64,000 bases of DNA from Diplodia intermedia. Its lineage: Eukaryota; Ascomycota; Dothideomycetes; Botryosphaeriales; Botryosphaeriaceae. Numbering within the stretch: the stretch's first letter is position 1; each line of letters starts with the position of its first letter. The notes under the pieces were generated by a model. That model saw only the letters and a program-made list of their open reading frames with translations. It made no database searches and had not been told where the DNA came from. This document shows, piece by piece, positions 45,746 to 56,436 of the stretch. Made by a program: the position numbers and the translations under genes. Where the stretch lies: the NCBI GenBank assembly GCA_021495925.1, contig JAKEKT010000046.1:62001-126000 (forward strand), given 5' to 3'.

Positions 45746-46066
45746 AAGCCGAGCCGAGGATAGCAGCAATGTAAAAATCAAGATGGTAGAAATGAATTCA
45801 TATATGAATATGCTTGTGTGGACCTGTTTGGTCGGAATCTTTTTTTTGAAAAGGGAAACATCTATCAACGTTGACCCTGTAAAGGAGAGTGAAAAAGAGA
45901 GTGAGAACAAAGACTCCTCGAAATGCCAGAAACAGGTAGAAAGCAAACCTTCTGTATGCAGCGTTCTCTTCGGGTATAGCCAAAAATCAACAAGAAATCC
46001 TGTCCCATCCTAGCCGCTCTAATCTAACACCCTGAATTATACCGCGACGTTTCTTCCCAAGTGCAT
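45746..46066. other. 3'-3' intergenic
   Basis: About 320 AT-rich bp between the convergent nitrilase-family and peroxidase genes, presumably two 3' UTRs. No gene seen. Confidence 0.5.
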
Positions 46067-47209
46067 TTACTGGTCGAGGAACAGGTTCCATGCGTCGGGG
46101 AACTTGATCCGCTGGGCCGGCAGCACCTTGCTGCACTCGGTCATGCTGTTGATGTTGTTGACACCGAGGAGGCTGAGGCGGGTGTATGCCGCAGCGTAGT
46201 CCTCGTTCCAGTGCTTCTGGCCCTTGACCTGGTCGGTAAACTGGACCCACTCGTCCTGGACCCTGCTGTCGTTGGCCAACGCGACGTCGCTCGCGAAGCG
46301 GAACACCTTCTTGGGCGTCGTGTTGGACGTTGTCTGGTTGTAGAAGCGAACGTCCCAGACGCCGGGGGTGCTGTCCTGGGGCGCGCCCGCCTTGGTGGTG
46401 TCGACGAAGAACTGCTGCGAGGTCGTGTGGGCGCCGACCAGCGCGGTGAGCTCGTGGGGAGAGATGGTCTTGTCTTGGAAGAGCTGGATGAGCTTGTCGG
46501 CGCTGTCGTTGACGCCGGGAAGCAGTCCGTCCGGGCCCCCGGCCTTGGTGCTGTTGTCCTTGCGGCCTGCGAAGAAGCGGATGCGCGGTCCCAACGGGCA
46601 GGTCACAACGGCATGCACGGCGGCGAACTGGATGAGATCGGCCATGCCAACGCCCCAGTGCTTCTGCACGGTAATCATCTTGCCGATAATGTCTTGCAGG
46701 CCATTGTTCTCCGCCCGGTTGATCTCCGTGCCAGAGAGCACGATGCTGCCATCCGCTCCGCCCCAAGTGGTCTTGGACCAGGTACCCGCATCATGGAAGC
46801 CGAGACGAATGGCAGCGCGGGCCCACTTGTTACAGCGACCAGTAGGGCCCGTGAAAAGAAGACTGAGTTCGGCAGAGACGTAAGACCAAGCGCAGCAGGT
46901 ATCCTTCTTGCAGGCATTTGTCCCGAAAAGGGGCGGGAGGTAGCCGGCAGCTTGAGTCTCACCCGACTCGGACCCTGTCAGGATGTTGTAAATGCTAGTG
47001 CCAACAGGAGTAGTTGGGCCGACGGTGGCAAGGTCGCCAATCATCTCAGGGTCGGCATCGCCATCAGCGTTGAGGTCGACGACGACGGTGGTGTCGGCGT
47101 CCTGGCGAGCTCGGATTTCCTGGACGAGTTTGGCCATTCCGGGATGAGCCACGGCGGGCTGGATGAGAACGGTCAGAGCAATGCTCGAAATGACTGCGGA
47201 AAACTTCAT
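46067..47209 (-). CDS. secreted fungal class II-type haem peroxidase (long form)
   Basis: Secreted H2O2-dependent haem peroxidase. Single exon, 380 residues from MKFSAVISS at 47209; the frame continues 32 codons upstream to 47305, but the signal peptide (MKFSAVISSIALTVLIQPAVA) defines the start. The ~100-residue N-terminal region has an acidic stretch (VVVDLNADGDADPE) and Cys-rich NACKKDTCCAWSY. The distal pocket is RLGFHDAGTW (Arg135, His139), with GGADGSI following. The proximal histidine is His261 in ALVGAHTTSQQF. VVTCPLGPRIRFFAGRKD and STPGVWDVRFYNQT parallel the first peroxidase at 22 kb. HDAGTW is the class II variant, where the 22-kb gene has HDCFSG. It is intronless, unlike the other, so not a recent duplicate. 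Sequons (NDS, NQT, NTT) suggest glycosylation. Confidence 0.9.
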   Translation of the reverse strand: MKFSAVISSIALTVLIQPAVAHPGMAKLVQEIRARQDADTTVVVDLNADGDADPEMIGDLATVGPTTPVGTSIYNILTGSESGETQAAGYLPPLFGTNACKKDTCCAWSYVSAELSLLFTGPTGRCNKWARAAIRLGFHDAGTWSKTTWGGADGSIVLSGTEINRAENNGLQDIIGKMITVQKHWGVGMADLIQFAAVHAVVTCPLGPRIRFFAGRKDNSTKAGGPDGLLPGVNDSADKLIQLFQDKTISPHELTALVGAHTTSQQFFVDTTKAGAPQDSTPGVWDVRFYNQTTSNTTPKKVFRFASDVALANDSRVQDEWVQFTDQVKGQKHWNEDYAAAYTRLSLLGVNNINSMTECSKVLPAQRIKFPDAWNLFLDQ

Positions 47210-48260
47210 AATGATTGTTGGTTTAAAAGAATGAACGGGAGTTGAAAGAAAGACTGGGAAAAAGAGTGTCCCAGAGTAGTGATCGTTGAGAACGACTGCG
47301 CTCAAGTGAAGGTCAAGAGAATGTTGGTTGTGTAGTCTTCAACACAGCGGGGTGACGGGCAAGATATAGTAGATGTCTTTCACGGACAGCCCTCTCGAGT
47401 CTGGCCATTCTGGTAGCTAGTGTGGAGCATTCCGCAAGCCCTGAGAGAGTCAGTGGCAGAGTAACGGCACGTTAGGAGGGCTAGCTCGGGTCCTTCCAGT
47501 CCAGAACAGCAGTCGGCCGTAGAGAACATTCCGACCTGGGCCCAGGTCAATGATCTAAAAGTAGGTTGACCGCTGCTATGACAATTGCAAGCTAGCCTGA
47601 GGGCGTGCATCGATATTTTGAGCCGACTTGCATGGATGGCGCAACGCCAAGCGAGCATATTGTTGGCCACCAGGGCATGGCTTCCTCTGCCGTCGACGAA
47701 AATGACTAGACAGAAGCCTGTTTCTCATCGCAACTGTGCGCCGTGGCGCTGCAATGGGAACATCCGATGCACGTGTCCAGCGATCAGCCCTGCGGGCCCG
47801 ACAGACACAGCACTGGGCCCGGGAAATCTGGGGGATCCGATGGACTGGGACGGTGATCGAGGCGCAGCCAGGTGCTGGCGGGCTGTCGCCAAGCAGTGGT
47901 GGCTAGCTCAGCCTCGCTTCCCGCGGTCCGCAAGTGCTAGCGGGGACCATGACGGATTGGCACGTTACTTGCGCGCTCTTCGCCACGAGAACCGAGTCTG
48001 ATGTCTTGTGGGAGGGCAGTGTTGCTGGGACGCTATTGCAGGACGGAGCGTCGACGAGAGGCAGCGCGGATACTACTCAAATACTTAGTAGTCTAATCGA
48101 GAGCCGCCGGCACTACCAGAGCCACCGCCGAGGTTGTGGACATTACAAATGCGCAGGTGCATTATTGTGACGGCCGTCGGTTTCGAGTGCGATGGCGCAA
48201 GGGTCTTCGGCGTCACCGATTCAAAAACACCGTCCAGAGATGACTTGTCTTTTTTCTCGT
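47210..48260. other. 1-kb intergenic upstream of second peroxidase
   Basis: Holds the peroxidase promoter and the 3' UTR of the PLP-binding-protein gene. Short overlapping frames only. No clear motif. Confidence 0.45.
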
Positions 48261-49228
48261 CTACTTCTTGGCTTCCTCGACGTCTTCTTTGACCTTTGCA
48301 TCCTTCTTCGGCGGGCGCACGCCAAAGATGGTAGTGCCAACCCTAACCTCGTCGCTTCCCAGGGCAATGGCGCCCTCGAAGTCGGAGCTCATGCCCATGC
48401 TCAGCTCCAGCTCGTCCGCCCCCAGGCCCAGCTCCTTGGCAACCTTGTCCCGCACATCGCGCAGCGCCACGAAATCCTCATTCTCCGTCTCCGGAGTCGT
48501 CGCCTGCGAGCGAGCAATGGCGCCGATGGTCATGAGGCCTGCGAGCTTGAGGTGCGGGCACTGCTCGCGGACGTGGCGACACAGCGCGGCAGTGTCCTGG
48601 GGCTCGACGCCGCTCTTGGCCTCCTCGCCCGACGTGTTGACCTGGACCATGATGCGCAGCGGCTCTTTCACATCATCCTGCTTCTTCTCGACCAGTGTCC
48701 TGCGACCCTTCTCCAGCTGATCGGCCTTCTTGGCCGAGTCGACGCTGGACACGCACCACAGATTGGGGATCTGCTCGGCTAGCTTGGAGCACTTGTTGGT
48801 CTGCAGAGCGCCGATGAAGTGCCATTGTATTGTGCGCGGCAGGATGGCGGCCTTCTCTTGCAGCTCCTGGAAGTAGTTTTCGCCAAAGTGGTGCTGGGTG
48901 TTCGGCGCAGGCGCCGTGTGCAGCGCAAGCACGTCCGTGGCAGGCTTCAGCTTCGAGACGGCGATGAGGCGGACCTGAATGGAGGGTGAGCACGCAGTGT
49001 CAGCTTGCGTTCTGGCGGCATCGCTGCAGGCCGGTGGAGCTGGGGGCGGGCGCAGTCGCCATTTTCCTCGTTGGTCACGAAGGCGAGCGGACGTGTCTCA
49101 GGCGGGAGGGAGCGACGCACGTTTCTGCCGGCCTTATTGGCGTGCCTTATCCTGTCGGAGACATGGGCGATGTTCTCGATGAGCTCCGTGGCCCGCAGCG
49201 GATTCACTTTCATGTTGTCGTCGGCCAT
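48261..49228 (-). CDS. pyridoxal phosphate homeostasis protein (YggS/PLPBP family)
   Basis: PLP-binding protein of the YggS/PROSC family (yeast YBL036C), thought to buffer pyridoxal phosphate rather than catalyse. Two exons, 49228-49121 and 48974-48261, give 273 residues; the intron is GTGCGT...CCATTCAG. The PLP lysine is Lys44 in VRLIAVSKLKPATDVL. Other marks: HHFGENYFQELQEKA, IQWHFIGALQTNKC, PNLWCVSSVDSAKKADQLEK, MVQVNTSGEEAKSG, LKLAGLMTIG, ELSMGMSSDFEGAIALGSDE and VRVGTTIFGVRP, the family's phosphate-binding end. The Lys/Glu tail (KKDAKVKEDVEEAKK) is an addition. MKVNPL five codons in could also start the protein. Confidence 0.95.
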
Positions 49229-49950
49229 GGCGCAAGGGTGGGAGAAAAGAGCGGGCGGACGGCAAGTGACGTGAGAGCAGCGGCGGGCGAGTCATGGCGC
49301 GGCTTCCCCTCCACTCCCTCACACGTCTCTTTGCCGCACACCAACACCGCCCAGGCCACCACTTGCCAGATCCGACCCATTGCATGCAACTTTGGACGTC
49401 GGCAGGCATGCTGAATACACAGCATACCCCAACCTCGACGTCCCTGGTTAACCCCTTTGCAGCAATAGCCGCCTGCTTAGCGCCGGCCATCGCTCCAGGA
49501 GAGCCCAGCTATGGCCGCCCGTCAGCTCGCGCTTCACTCGTTGCAACTTGCAGCTCACGTATGCTCCATGTGTTTAGGCCGGGGAAAATATCCATACTCG
49601 CTTTCCTCGTTTTCTGATGGAACCCTAACCCGCACTCGCAGAGCGCTCATACACTGCTCCCCAATCTCCCAGGAAAAAAAAGAAAGAAAGCGAACATCGC
49701 AAAGACACACTACGTTAGGTGACCGAATGAGAACAATTACCAACACCAAGCATACAAGATTCGGAGCTCGACATAGCCATTCGTTCATCGTGAAGCGCAG
49801 TGTGTGCGCGAAACTTGACCGTCATCCAGCCACCACTGAAGTTCCCGCCAATGACCATCCTCCCACGCCTCTGCCGGATCTCTGAAGCGTACAGCCCCAG
49901 TCTTTGAAGGAAAGCAGGGAGGGGGCTAGACTTCGCCATGTCCCGCAAAT
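49229..49950. other. intergenic
   Basis: About 720 bp between the PLP-binding-protein start and the 3' end of the secreted acidic protein, both minus strand. No supported gene or motif. Confidence 0.45.
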
Positions 49951-50907
49951 TTACTGCCAGACGCGGAGGGAGCGGCGGACGTTAGCGCGCTTCTGCGCCT
50001 CGGAGACACCCGCGGTCCCGTTCTGCGCAGCCTCAGCCGCCGCCGCATCGCCCGTCCCCTGGGCCGCAGCCGCGTCGGCGGCCGGAGTCGCCGCAGCGGC
50101 ACCGGCCTGTTCCTCCTCGGCAGCAGCAGCCTGGTCGGCAGCGGCCTGCTCGTCGGCAGCGGCCTGCTCGTCGGCAGCCTGCTGATCTTCGTCCTGGCCC
50201 TGGTCGTCGCCCTCCTCCTGATCCTCTCCGGCAGCCGCGGCCGCAGCCGCCTGTGCGGCGGCCTGCTGGGCATCGCTGAGCTCCTGCTCCATGTCCTTGC
50301 CGGCCTGCAGGGCGTCGCCGCCCTGGGCGTAAACCTGCGCCTGGACGGCCTTGACTTTGGCCTCCTGCGCGGCATCCGCGAACTCCAGCGCCTTCTTGGC
50401 CGTTTCGACGGCCGCGGCGTCGAGCTTGGCGGCTTTGGCGAGCTGGAGCTGGGCGATCTTGAGGGCATCTACGTCGTCGTTAGCGAGGGCAAAGTGTGGC
50501 GTGTTTGGGGTGTGGTGTTTGAAAAAAGGAAGAGTCATCACATGGAGACTTACCCTCTTGCTTCTGCTCCTCGTCATCGTCGTTGTTCAGACCGAGGATG
50601 ATTACGATGGCATTGTTGTTGTCGTCATCTTTATCATCATCATCCTTGTCATCCTCGTCGTCTTCTTCTTCGTCGTCGTCGTCCCCAAAACCGCGAGCAA
50701 CGAATTTGGCGTCGCTGAGGCGGGTATCGAGCACGTCGGTATTGGCAGCTGGGCGGAACGGGTTGTCAGCTTCCCGCATGTCATTTTCTGGAAGAACGAT
50801 CTCGAACGGTTTGGGCCAGATTAGGGCGAAGACTTACGACCAGGCTTGACGGGCGAAGCCACTGCCAGAGCGACGACGGAGAGAACTGCGACGGTGGAGT
50901 ACTTCAT
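49951..50907 (-). CDS. secreted Asp- and Ala-rich protein, unknown function
   Basis: Three exons, 50907-50838, 50787-50554 and 50468-49951, give 273 residues; donors are GTAAGT, acceptors TTCCAG and GACGTAG. A clear signal peptide (MKYSTVAVLSVVALAVAS) leads to PVKPGQNDMREADNPFRP. Residues 59-79 are almost all Asp/Glu with single Lys, followed by NNNAIVIILGLNN, a short hydrophobic patch. The second half is helical and Ala/Gln/Glu-rich: DALKIAQLQLAKAAKLDAAA, KAVQAQVYAQGGDALQAGKD, then a repetitive tract (DEQAAADEQAAADQAAAAEE) and EAQKRANVRRSLRVW at the end. No Cys. I do not recognise a family. It could be a cell-wall-associated, metal-binding or effector-like protein; none of this is shown. Confidence 0.75.
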
Positions 50908-52082
50908 CTTTACCGATTATGTGGATGGATTCAATTGGTCGGGCAGGCCGGGATATTAGTCGAAAGGAAGGTGGTTGAAATAAGCCGCGTCGAGCGGTGG
51001 TATGGAGTCGAAGAGAACGGACAACGTGCACAGCACGGTATTCTGGAAGTAGATAAGGTTAAAAAAGAGCGTAAATCTGGATGTGGATGGCTGGATGATG
51101 GGTGGAGAAGGAGAAGTTGTGGGGCGCAGGTCGATGGGAGATTTATACGAAAGCAGCCCGCATCCTATCTCAGGGTCGGAAGAAGAGCTTCCAGCCGAGG
51201 CTCTCAGTATGAAGCTGCCAAGGTGTAGAGGCCCTGATTCGGCAGGGGAGGGGCGTGGATGGCTCGACGCCAGATGTGGGAAGAGCGATTGCAAAGGGAG
51301 TGTAGCATGGGTCATGGGTAGAGCAGCTCAAGCCCGACAAGCTCTCGCACAAGCATCGCCCGCAGTGGCTCCTGCATGCCGGCGATTGACGATTCATGGG
51401 GAGGGGCCCTGCCGCCCGGATCGCGCTGGTCCGGACAAGGTTGCGGAGCGCCACCGGGCTGGATGCATGACAGACGGCGGCAGCCTGAGGCTGCTTCAGT
51501 CTTTCCGAGCGACAATTTGATCGTCGCGGGGCGTGGCGCGGCTAGTCGATGGTGCCAGGCGCGTGCGAGATGCAGGCGGAGATGCTTGGCAGCGGGAGTG
51601 ACGGAGGATTACAGCGGAGATCTAACGGTGATCCCGGGGCTGGGCCCAATCAGCGAACCGACGGGAAAGGCTATGTATTTGGAAGCAGGCCGGAGTGGCG
51701 AGCTACACTGCACGTATGAGACGGGTTGCGGCGCTGCCAGTTTCAGGAGCCAGATAACCGCAACGGAGGCTGCGGCACCACCACCCTTTGAAGACGATAA
51801 GCCTCCAAAAATGGCCTTCGACGGACGGTGGTGTGCGCTTAGACGTGCAGCCTCGGGTTTTACGTCTAGTCCGCTGATGTGATGATCTATCCTCCTCATT
51901 TAACTTTGCGAGCGGGACGACCGCTATCCGCATGGTTGCACGGGTCATGGCATCAATCAGGCTGCGCTTCCGAGTGAAGTATCAGTATACGGCAGTCTGG
52001 ATATGTGTAGCAGCCAAGCCAACGCCAAGGTACGCGCATCCAGAAGCACGCAGCATAAGGCAACCAACACTCTAAATCTTCC
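50908..52082. other. 1.2-kb intergenic
   Basis: Between the secreted acidic protein (promoter side) and the 3' end of the glycosidase gene. Overlapping GC-rich frames only, none domain-like. No motif highlighted. Confidence 0.45.
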
Positions 52083-54197
52083 TTACAACAACGGCCTGAA
52101 TGCCTCCGACCTTGCGTCGCTCCAGGCATCCGGCCACCTCGATCCCTCACCGCCCTCCCAGCCCGCCGCCAGCATGGCTACGACAATCAGCAGCCCGCCA
52201 CTTGCGGGAAAGTAAGGAGTGGGTACCCGACTCCCCCCAACAGGCATACCCACATCGTCGAATGCGAAGTTTTCGTCGAGCAACCACCTTACAGCCGTCT
52301 CTACATCTCCGCTGCGCAATGCAGTCATGGCTAGCAGGGGAAAGTCCCAACCGTAGCTGAATGAGAAATTCCACGTCTGGTAGACACGCTCGACAGTTGC
52401 GTTGAAAATCGCAGGGTCGATACTGGGTGGAGGTGGAAGAACTCCATTGATGGCAAGCAGTCCTTGATGATCCGAAGTCAAGTCCGGGTCTGTCCACATG
52501 TTGGGCACTCCCTCATAAGTGACGTAGCTTCCATTTTCAGTCGGCAGAGGCGCCAGGTTTTCTGCAACGTCAGTCCAATGCGAAGGCACGGGTTTTCCTT
52601 GGCGCTGTTGCCACTTGGTAGCGACTGAAAGACCGAATTCCCAATATGCTAGCTCGAAAATGGAATTAATTGTAGCATTTGGGTTGGTGTTCTCGGAGAC
52701 GGGATACATCGGTTGTCCCAGATCATAGACTCCAGTAGTCTTGTTATAGAATGCGTACGAGCTCATCCATTCGGCCGACGCAGTGAGGATGGGGTCCCAT
52801 TTGTTTAGTGTGGCATTGCTTGGATTCCCTCGGTACTCGAGCTCGGCAAAGTAGAAAGGGTGGACTTGCTGCCAAATGAGAAGTGAGTTGATCTCCCCTG
52901 GCGCCGAGCGACCTGTGGGATCACTCATTTTGCCCCAACGAGCGCCCGTGTACCCTTGTTGCGCTGCACGCTCCAAAGAGGTCGGAAGGAAGCGTTCGTA
53001 CACTCCAATGCTTCGATCAAGCAGGTCTTGTTTCCCCCACAGGTTCCAATGGATGAGATGCCAATATACCATCTCCATGTGGAACTTGCCGTACCAGCCG
53101 TTGTTGGTGAGGCCTGACTCCTGGGGTGGATCCCTCCCGGCTTCGTTTACGGCAAGCAAGTACTGAGATAGAACGGTCCGACGCTGAATCTCTGTCGCAT
53201 TGGAATCAGGAACCGCGGTCAAGTCCAGAAAAGCACCGGCCTCCCAGTAGTTGCTCCACCAGTCGGAAGACGCGGCTGCTACAGCTGCATAAGTGCTATT
53301 AGAATGCGATTGTTGGGGCGTAAAGGTCGCAGTGAAAGCCAGAAGATCATCTCTAGTGCTCAGAAAATACCGATGAGCGCTTGCAGCAGGGCGATCCACA
53401 GAAGCTCCTCCTTCCCACTTGATATTGGTGAAATAAGTAGTAGCATCGATATTGTGTTCGATCTCAGCAGACTCTTGACCGTTTCGAAGGAAAGTGGTGT
53501 GGTTCGAGGTGGCGTTGAAAAGCCCCACGAAGTTCTCGAATTTATTCTTGTCGATCGGGTACGGATAGTCGAAGAAGACAGACAAGGACCCATTCCTCAA
53601 CAGCTCAGATTGCACCTTTACGCCTAGCGCATCCGAGGCCGGATCCGCAAGGGTGTCGACGGATACAGTGCTTCCGCGGAGAGAGAAGGTCGAATGTAGC
53701 GTGCCGGCGAATAGATCCAGCCTTTGAAGTGGGCCCGCAATGTCAGCATCCTCAACGGGCTTGCCATCCAAGGCGAGACCTATCCTAGCCAGATTCACAC
53801 GGTGAGGGTTGGCGATCATCCACTGGGAAATTGCCGCCTCTGCGGGATTCGGCTGCGCGTAGTTGACGAGACGACCATGGGTCCACCAGTCAACACCAGC
53901 GAAATCTTCTGGGGAGGTCTGGCCAGGGGTTGTGGGCAGCGAGGAGTTGTGCCAACACCAGGAGGAGAGAATGTTCCACGGCACCACGGTTTGGAGACCG
54001 GTGATATCAGCACCGAAGGCAAAGTTGCCGTTGCCTACTTGCATTGGAGTGTCGTAGGAGGAGGCAGATCCATTGCGGGTTGGATTGAATCTCTGGACCA
54101 CATCGCGCCGGTTGATTGGATCTGCCGCGGCAAGGCCGGCCCAAGTAATCGCAGTCGAGGAAATCACTAATCCAGAGAGGTGCATGGTGGAGCGCAA
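52083..54197 (-). CDS. secreted six-hairpin-type glycoside hydrolase
   Basis: Single exon, 704 residues (or 700 from the second ATG at 54185). A signal peptide (MHLSGLVISSTAITWAGLAA) is followed by ADPINRRDVVQRFNPTRNGS, an N-terminal beta-type domain (PMQVGNGNFAFGADITGLQT, WWTHGRLVNYAQPNP), and a catalytic alpha/alpha barrel region (WWSNYWEAGAFLDLTAVP, NNGWYGKFHMEMVYWHLIHW, GARWGKMSDPTGRSAPGEIN, NSIFELAYWEFGLSVATKW). GxGNFAFGxDxTGLQT resembles the GH95/GH65-type six-hairpin superfamily that fungal annotations call six-hairpin glycosidase. The barrel motifs KFHMEMVYW and FELAYW recall GH65-like folds, with Glu candidates in each. Over a dozen N-glycosylation sequons (NGS, NSS, NHT, NAT) support secretion. 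Substrate unknown; the family assignment is by fold resemblance. Confidence 0.82.
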   Translation of the reverse strand: MRSTMHLSGLVISSTAITWAGLAAADPINRRDVVQRFNPTRNGSASSYDTPMQVGNGNFAFGADITGLQTVVPWNILSSWCWHNSSLPTTPGQTSPEDFAGVDWWTHGRLVNYAQPNPAEAAISQWMIANPHRVNLARIGLALDGKPVEDADIAGPLQRLDLFAGTLHSTFSLRGSTVSVDTLADPASDALGVKVQSELLRNGSLSVFFDYPYPIDKNKFENFVGLFNATSNHTTFLRNGQESAEIEHNIDATTYFTNIKWEGGASVDRPAASAHRYFLSTRDDLLAFTATFTPQQSHSNSTYAAVAAASSDWWSNYWEAGAFLDLTAVPDSNATEIQRRTVLSQYLLAVNEAGRDPPQESGLTNNGWYGKFHMEMVYWHLIHWNLWGKQDLLDRSIGVYERFLPTSLERAAQQGYTGARWGKMSDPTGRSAPGEINSLLIWQQVHPFYFAELEYRGNPSNATLNKWDPILTASAEWMSSYAFYNKTTGVYDLGQPMYPVSENTNPNATINSIFELAYWEFGLSVATKWQQRQGKPVPSHWTDVAENLAPLPTENGSYVTYEGVPNMWTDPDLTSDHQGLLAINGVLPPPPSIDPAIFNATVERVYQTWNFSFSYGWDFPLLAMTALRSGDVETAVRWLLDENFAFDDVGMPVGGSRVPTPYFPASGGLLIVVAMLAAGWEGGEGSRWPDAWSDARSEAFRPLL

Positions 54198-55166
54198 ACA
54201 CGGGGCGGCGGCCTCGAGGCTTCCTCAGGATAAGCCAGGAAGGATTTGCCCGACCTTTAAAGGAGCTGGCGACCCGAACGGCATGGTCCACCTGGATGAA
54301 TGCACAATGGGGCGTCACCCCGCGCCCCGCACTGATCGACGTGGTCGGTGGCCATTTTTCCCGGGAGATTGACACCGTCCCTGAGCACGGGGCAGGACTC
54401 TGAGCGTCGACGGCGGACTTCGGTGTAGTGAAGCCCGTGATGATGGTGACGACGGAGCCGGTGCGCAGAATGAGCTCGGCATTGGAGCACCTGAGACCAG
54501 AAAATTGAAGGAGGGCTGCCGAGCGAATGCAGAAGTAGAAACCGCCGATCCGACGCGTGGGGTGGAATGGCGCGTGCCATGACGGTGGGTCCGTTGACGC
54601 CTGTTCCTGGCCGAGCCAGCGTGCTTGCGGCGCCCCCATTGACCGCGACGGGCGAGACGGGGCGCATGCGGCTCTTTGTTGCGACGCGGCAGCTCCTGCA
54701 GCGGCCTGCTCGGACCAGAGCCATGTGCCGGGTGGTGGCGGGTGCGGAGAGGGACGGGCTGCCTGAAAGACCAGGCAGCGCGGGTACGAGATCCATTGCA
54801 CCCGCAGCTGCAGCTGACCGTCGTCATAGCCTTGCCGTTCGCTTGCACCTTCGTTTCACTGCCTTGTCAGCTCCATTACTCCCACCACCACAACCCAACC
54901 CAACCGCCGTCCACTGTCCACCACACCCTTTTGCCTGCCACCGCCCGGCCACGCCCTTCGCTCCACTGAGCTCCGCGACGTCTCCCACTCTCCACCGAGC
55001 CTGCTGCTCCGACATCAAACCTCAACATCTCGTCCCATGCCCTAAAAATAACCCGCCGCGCAACAGCCTCTCACCGAACCCCCGTTAGGCGCTGCTCTCA
55101 ACCCTCGTCCTCCAACCTGCCTACGCGCGCATTCCCGACTGCGATAACAATCAAAGAACAGCAACA
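54198..55166. promoter_or_regulatory. divergent intergenic between glycosidase and membrane-protein genes
   Basis: About 970 bp. The right part (about 54840-55166) is C-rich on the plus strand with CCAACC-type repeats, like a long 5' leader for the gene at 55167. No specific site was identified. Confidence 0.4.
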
Positions 55167-55916
55167 ATGGCCTCCGGCGTCGGCATCTTCTTCGGCGTCC
55201 TCATCCTCCTCATCGTCATCGGCGGCGTCTCCTGGGTCGCCTACACGCGCATCCGCGCGAAGCGCCTGGGCCTGCCGCCCCCGCCGCTCAACCCGTTCGC
55301 GCGCGGGTCGCGCTCGTCCATGGGCGGCGGCGGCGGCGGCGGCTTCCCCGCGCCCGCGCCCAGCGGCATCGTCGGCTGGGTCAACGACAAGATCAGCGCG
55401 CTCAAGCACGGCCGCAGCGGCGGCGGCCGCAGCAACGCCCGCTACGCCGCGGGCGCCTACGAGGAGCCCGGCGCCGCCAGGGCCGCCCGCAACCGCGGCA
55501 CCCTCGACCCGGACGAGGCCTGGGACGCGCGCGTCGGCACCGAGGCCGACTACGGCTACGGCTACGACGAGGAGCAGGAGCTCGGCGGCCTGCACGACCC
55601 CCACGCTGCATCGACGCCCTACGGCGGCGGCGGCGGCGGCGGTTACGCGGGCTCCGGCATGTACGCCGCGCCGCCGCACAGCGCGGGCTTGAGCGCCGCT
55701 CCCGAGCGCGGCCGCAGCAGGACGCGCGAGCTGGACGAACGCTACGACGAGGAGATGGGCCGCAGCCGCGGCGGCGAGAATCCATTCGGCGACAACGCGG
55801 AACACAGCGACCTGCGTGGCGTCAGCCCCCGGCCGGTAGGCTCCGGTGCGCGAAGCGGCGCGGCCGGTAACAGCCCAACAGAGTCGAGGAGGAGCATGTT
55901 CAGGGAAGAGGTTTAG
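55167..55916 (+). CDS. fungal single-pass membrane protein, Gly-rich cytosolic tail
   Basis: Single exon, 249 residues. An N-terminal TM helix (GIFFGVLILLIVIGGVSWVAY) is followed by a basic stop-transfer stretch (TRIRAKRLGLPPPPLNPF), giving a type III or signal-anchor topology with a long cytosolic tail. The tail has GIVGWVNDKISALKHGRSGG and TLDPDEAWDARVGTEADYGY, conserved blocks I associate with a fungal family labelled 'acid phosphatase-like', although no phosphatase motif is visible, plus Gly7 runs and RGRSRTRELDERYDEEMGRS. ENPFGDNAEHSDLRGVSPRP near the end contains an NPF endocytic-type motif. Very GC-rich coding (GGC and GCC codons). Function unknown. Confidence 0.82.
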   Translation: MASGVGIFFGVLILLIVIGGVSWVAYTRIRAKRLGLPPPPLNPFARGSRSSMGGGGGGGFPAPAPSGIVGWVNDKISALKHGRSGGGRSNARYAAGAYEEPGAARAARNRGTLDPDEAWDARVGTEADYGYGYDEEQELGGLHDPHAASTPYGGGGGGGYAGSGMYAAPPHSAGLSAAPERGRSRTRELDERYDEEMGRSRGGENPFGDNAEHSDLRGVSPRPVGSGARSGAAGNSPTESRRSMFREEV

Positions 55917-56436
55917 GGCGCGAAGGAGAACGTTATGCTGTACAGCATTGGTTTTCGATTCTAATTCTCTCAATTCCCGTTTTTTTCTCTTTTTCTTTTT
56001 TTGGACCATTCGAGGATGTTCGAGTAGGGTCTTTGATAAGCGGGCGGGCGGACATATGAATTGGCGGTACGGGCTAGACAATTGGCCTTGATGACAAGCG
56101 TGTGGTATGGGGTTTCCTTATTCTCATGCGTGGAGTTCACAAAAGCGGAGGACCGTTGTATAATGTTATTGATATCGCTCGCCTTGGTAGGTTTCTCTTT
56201 CGACATTTATTTCCCTTTCCGAAACTTGATTGCTCTGGATGCATCCCTCATCCAATGCCGAGCTTAGGGGACCATTGCATCCACGATTCCAACGCAATCG
56301 ACCGACCGGCCGGCATGTCAAGCATTCCTAGAATATCTTTGTCTCGCTCGACCCATCATCCACAATTCATTCCATTCGTCATCCTTCGACCGCCACAGCT
56401 ACCATCTGCTCAGGTCATGCCCACCCCCACCTCTAC
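55917..56436. other. 3'-3' intergenic
   Basis: About 520 AT-richer bp between two convergent genes. T-rich tract at 55979-56001. Two 3' UTRs presumed. Confidence 0.5.

Noticed and set aside
55098..56081. Long minus-strand frame antisense to the membrane protein gene
   Set aside because: It arises from GC-rich, Gly/Ala-coding sequence on the other strand (Ala/Val/Arg runs) and has no recognisable features.
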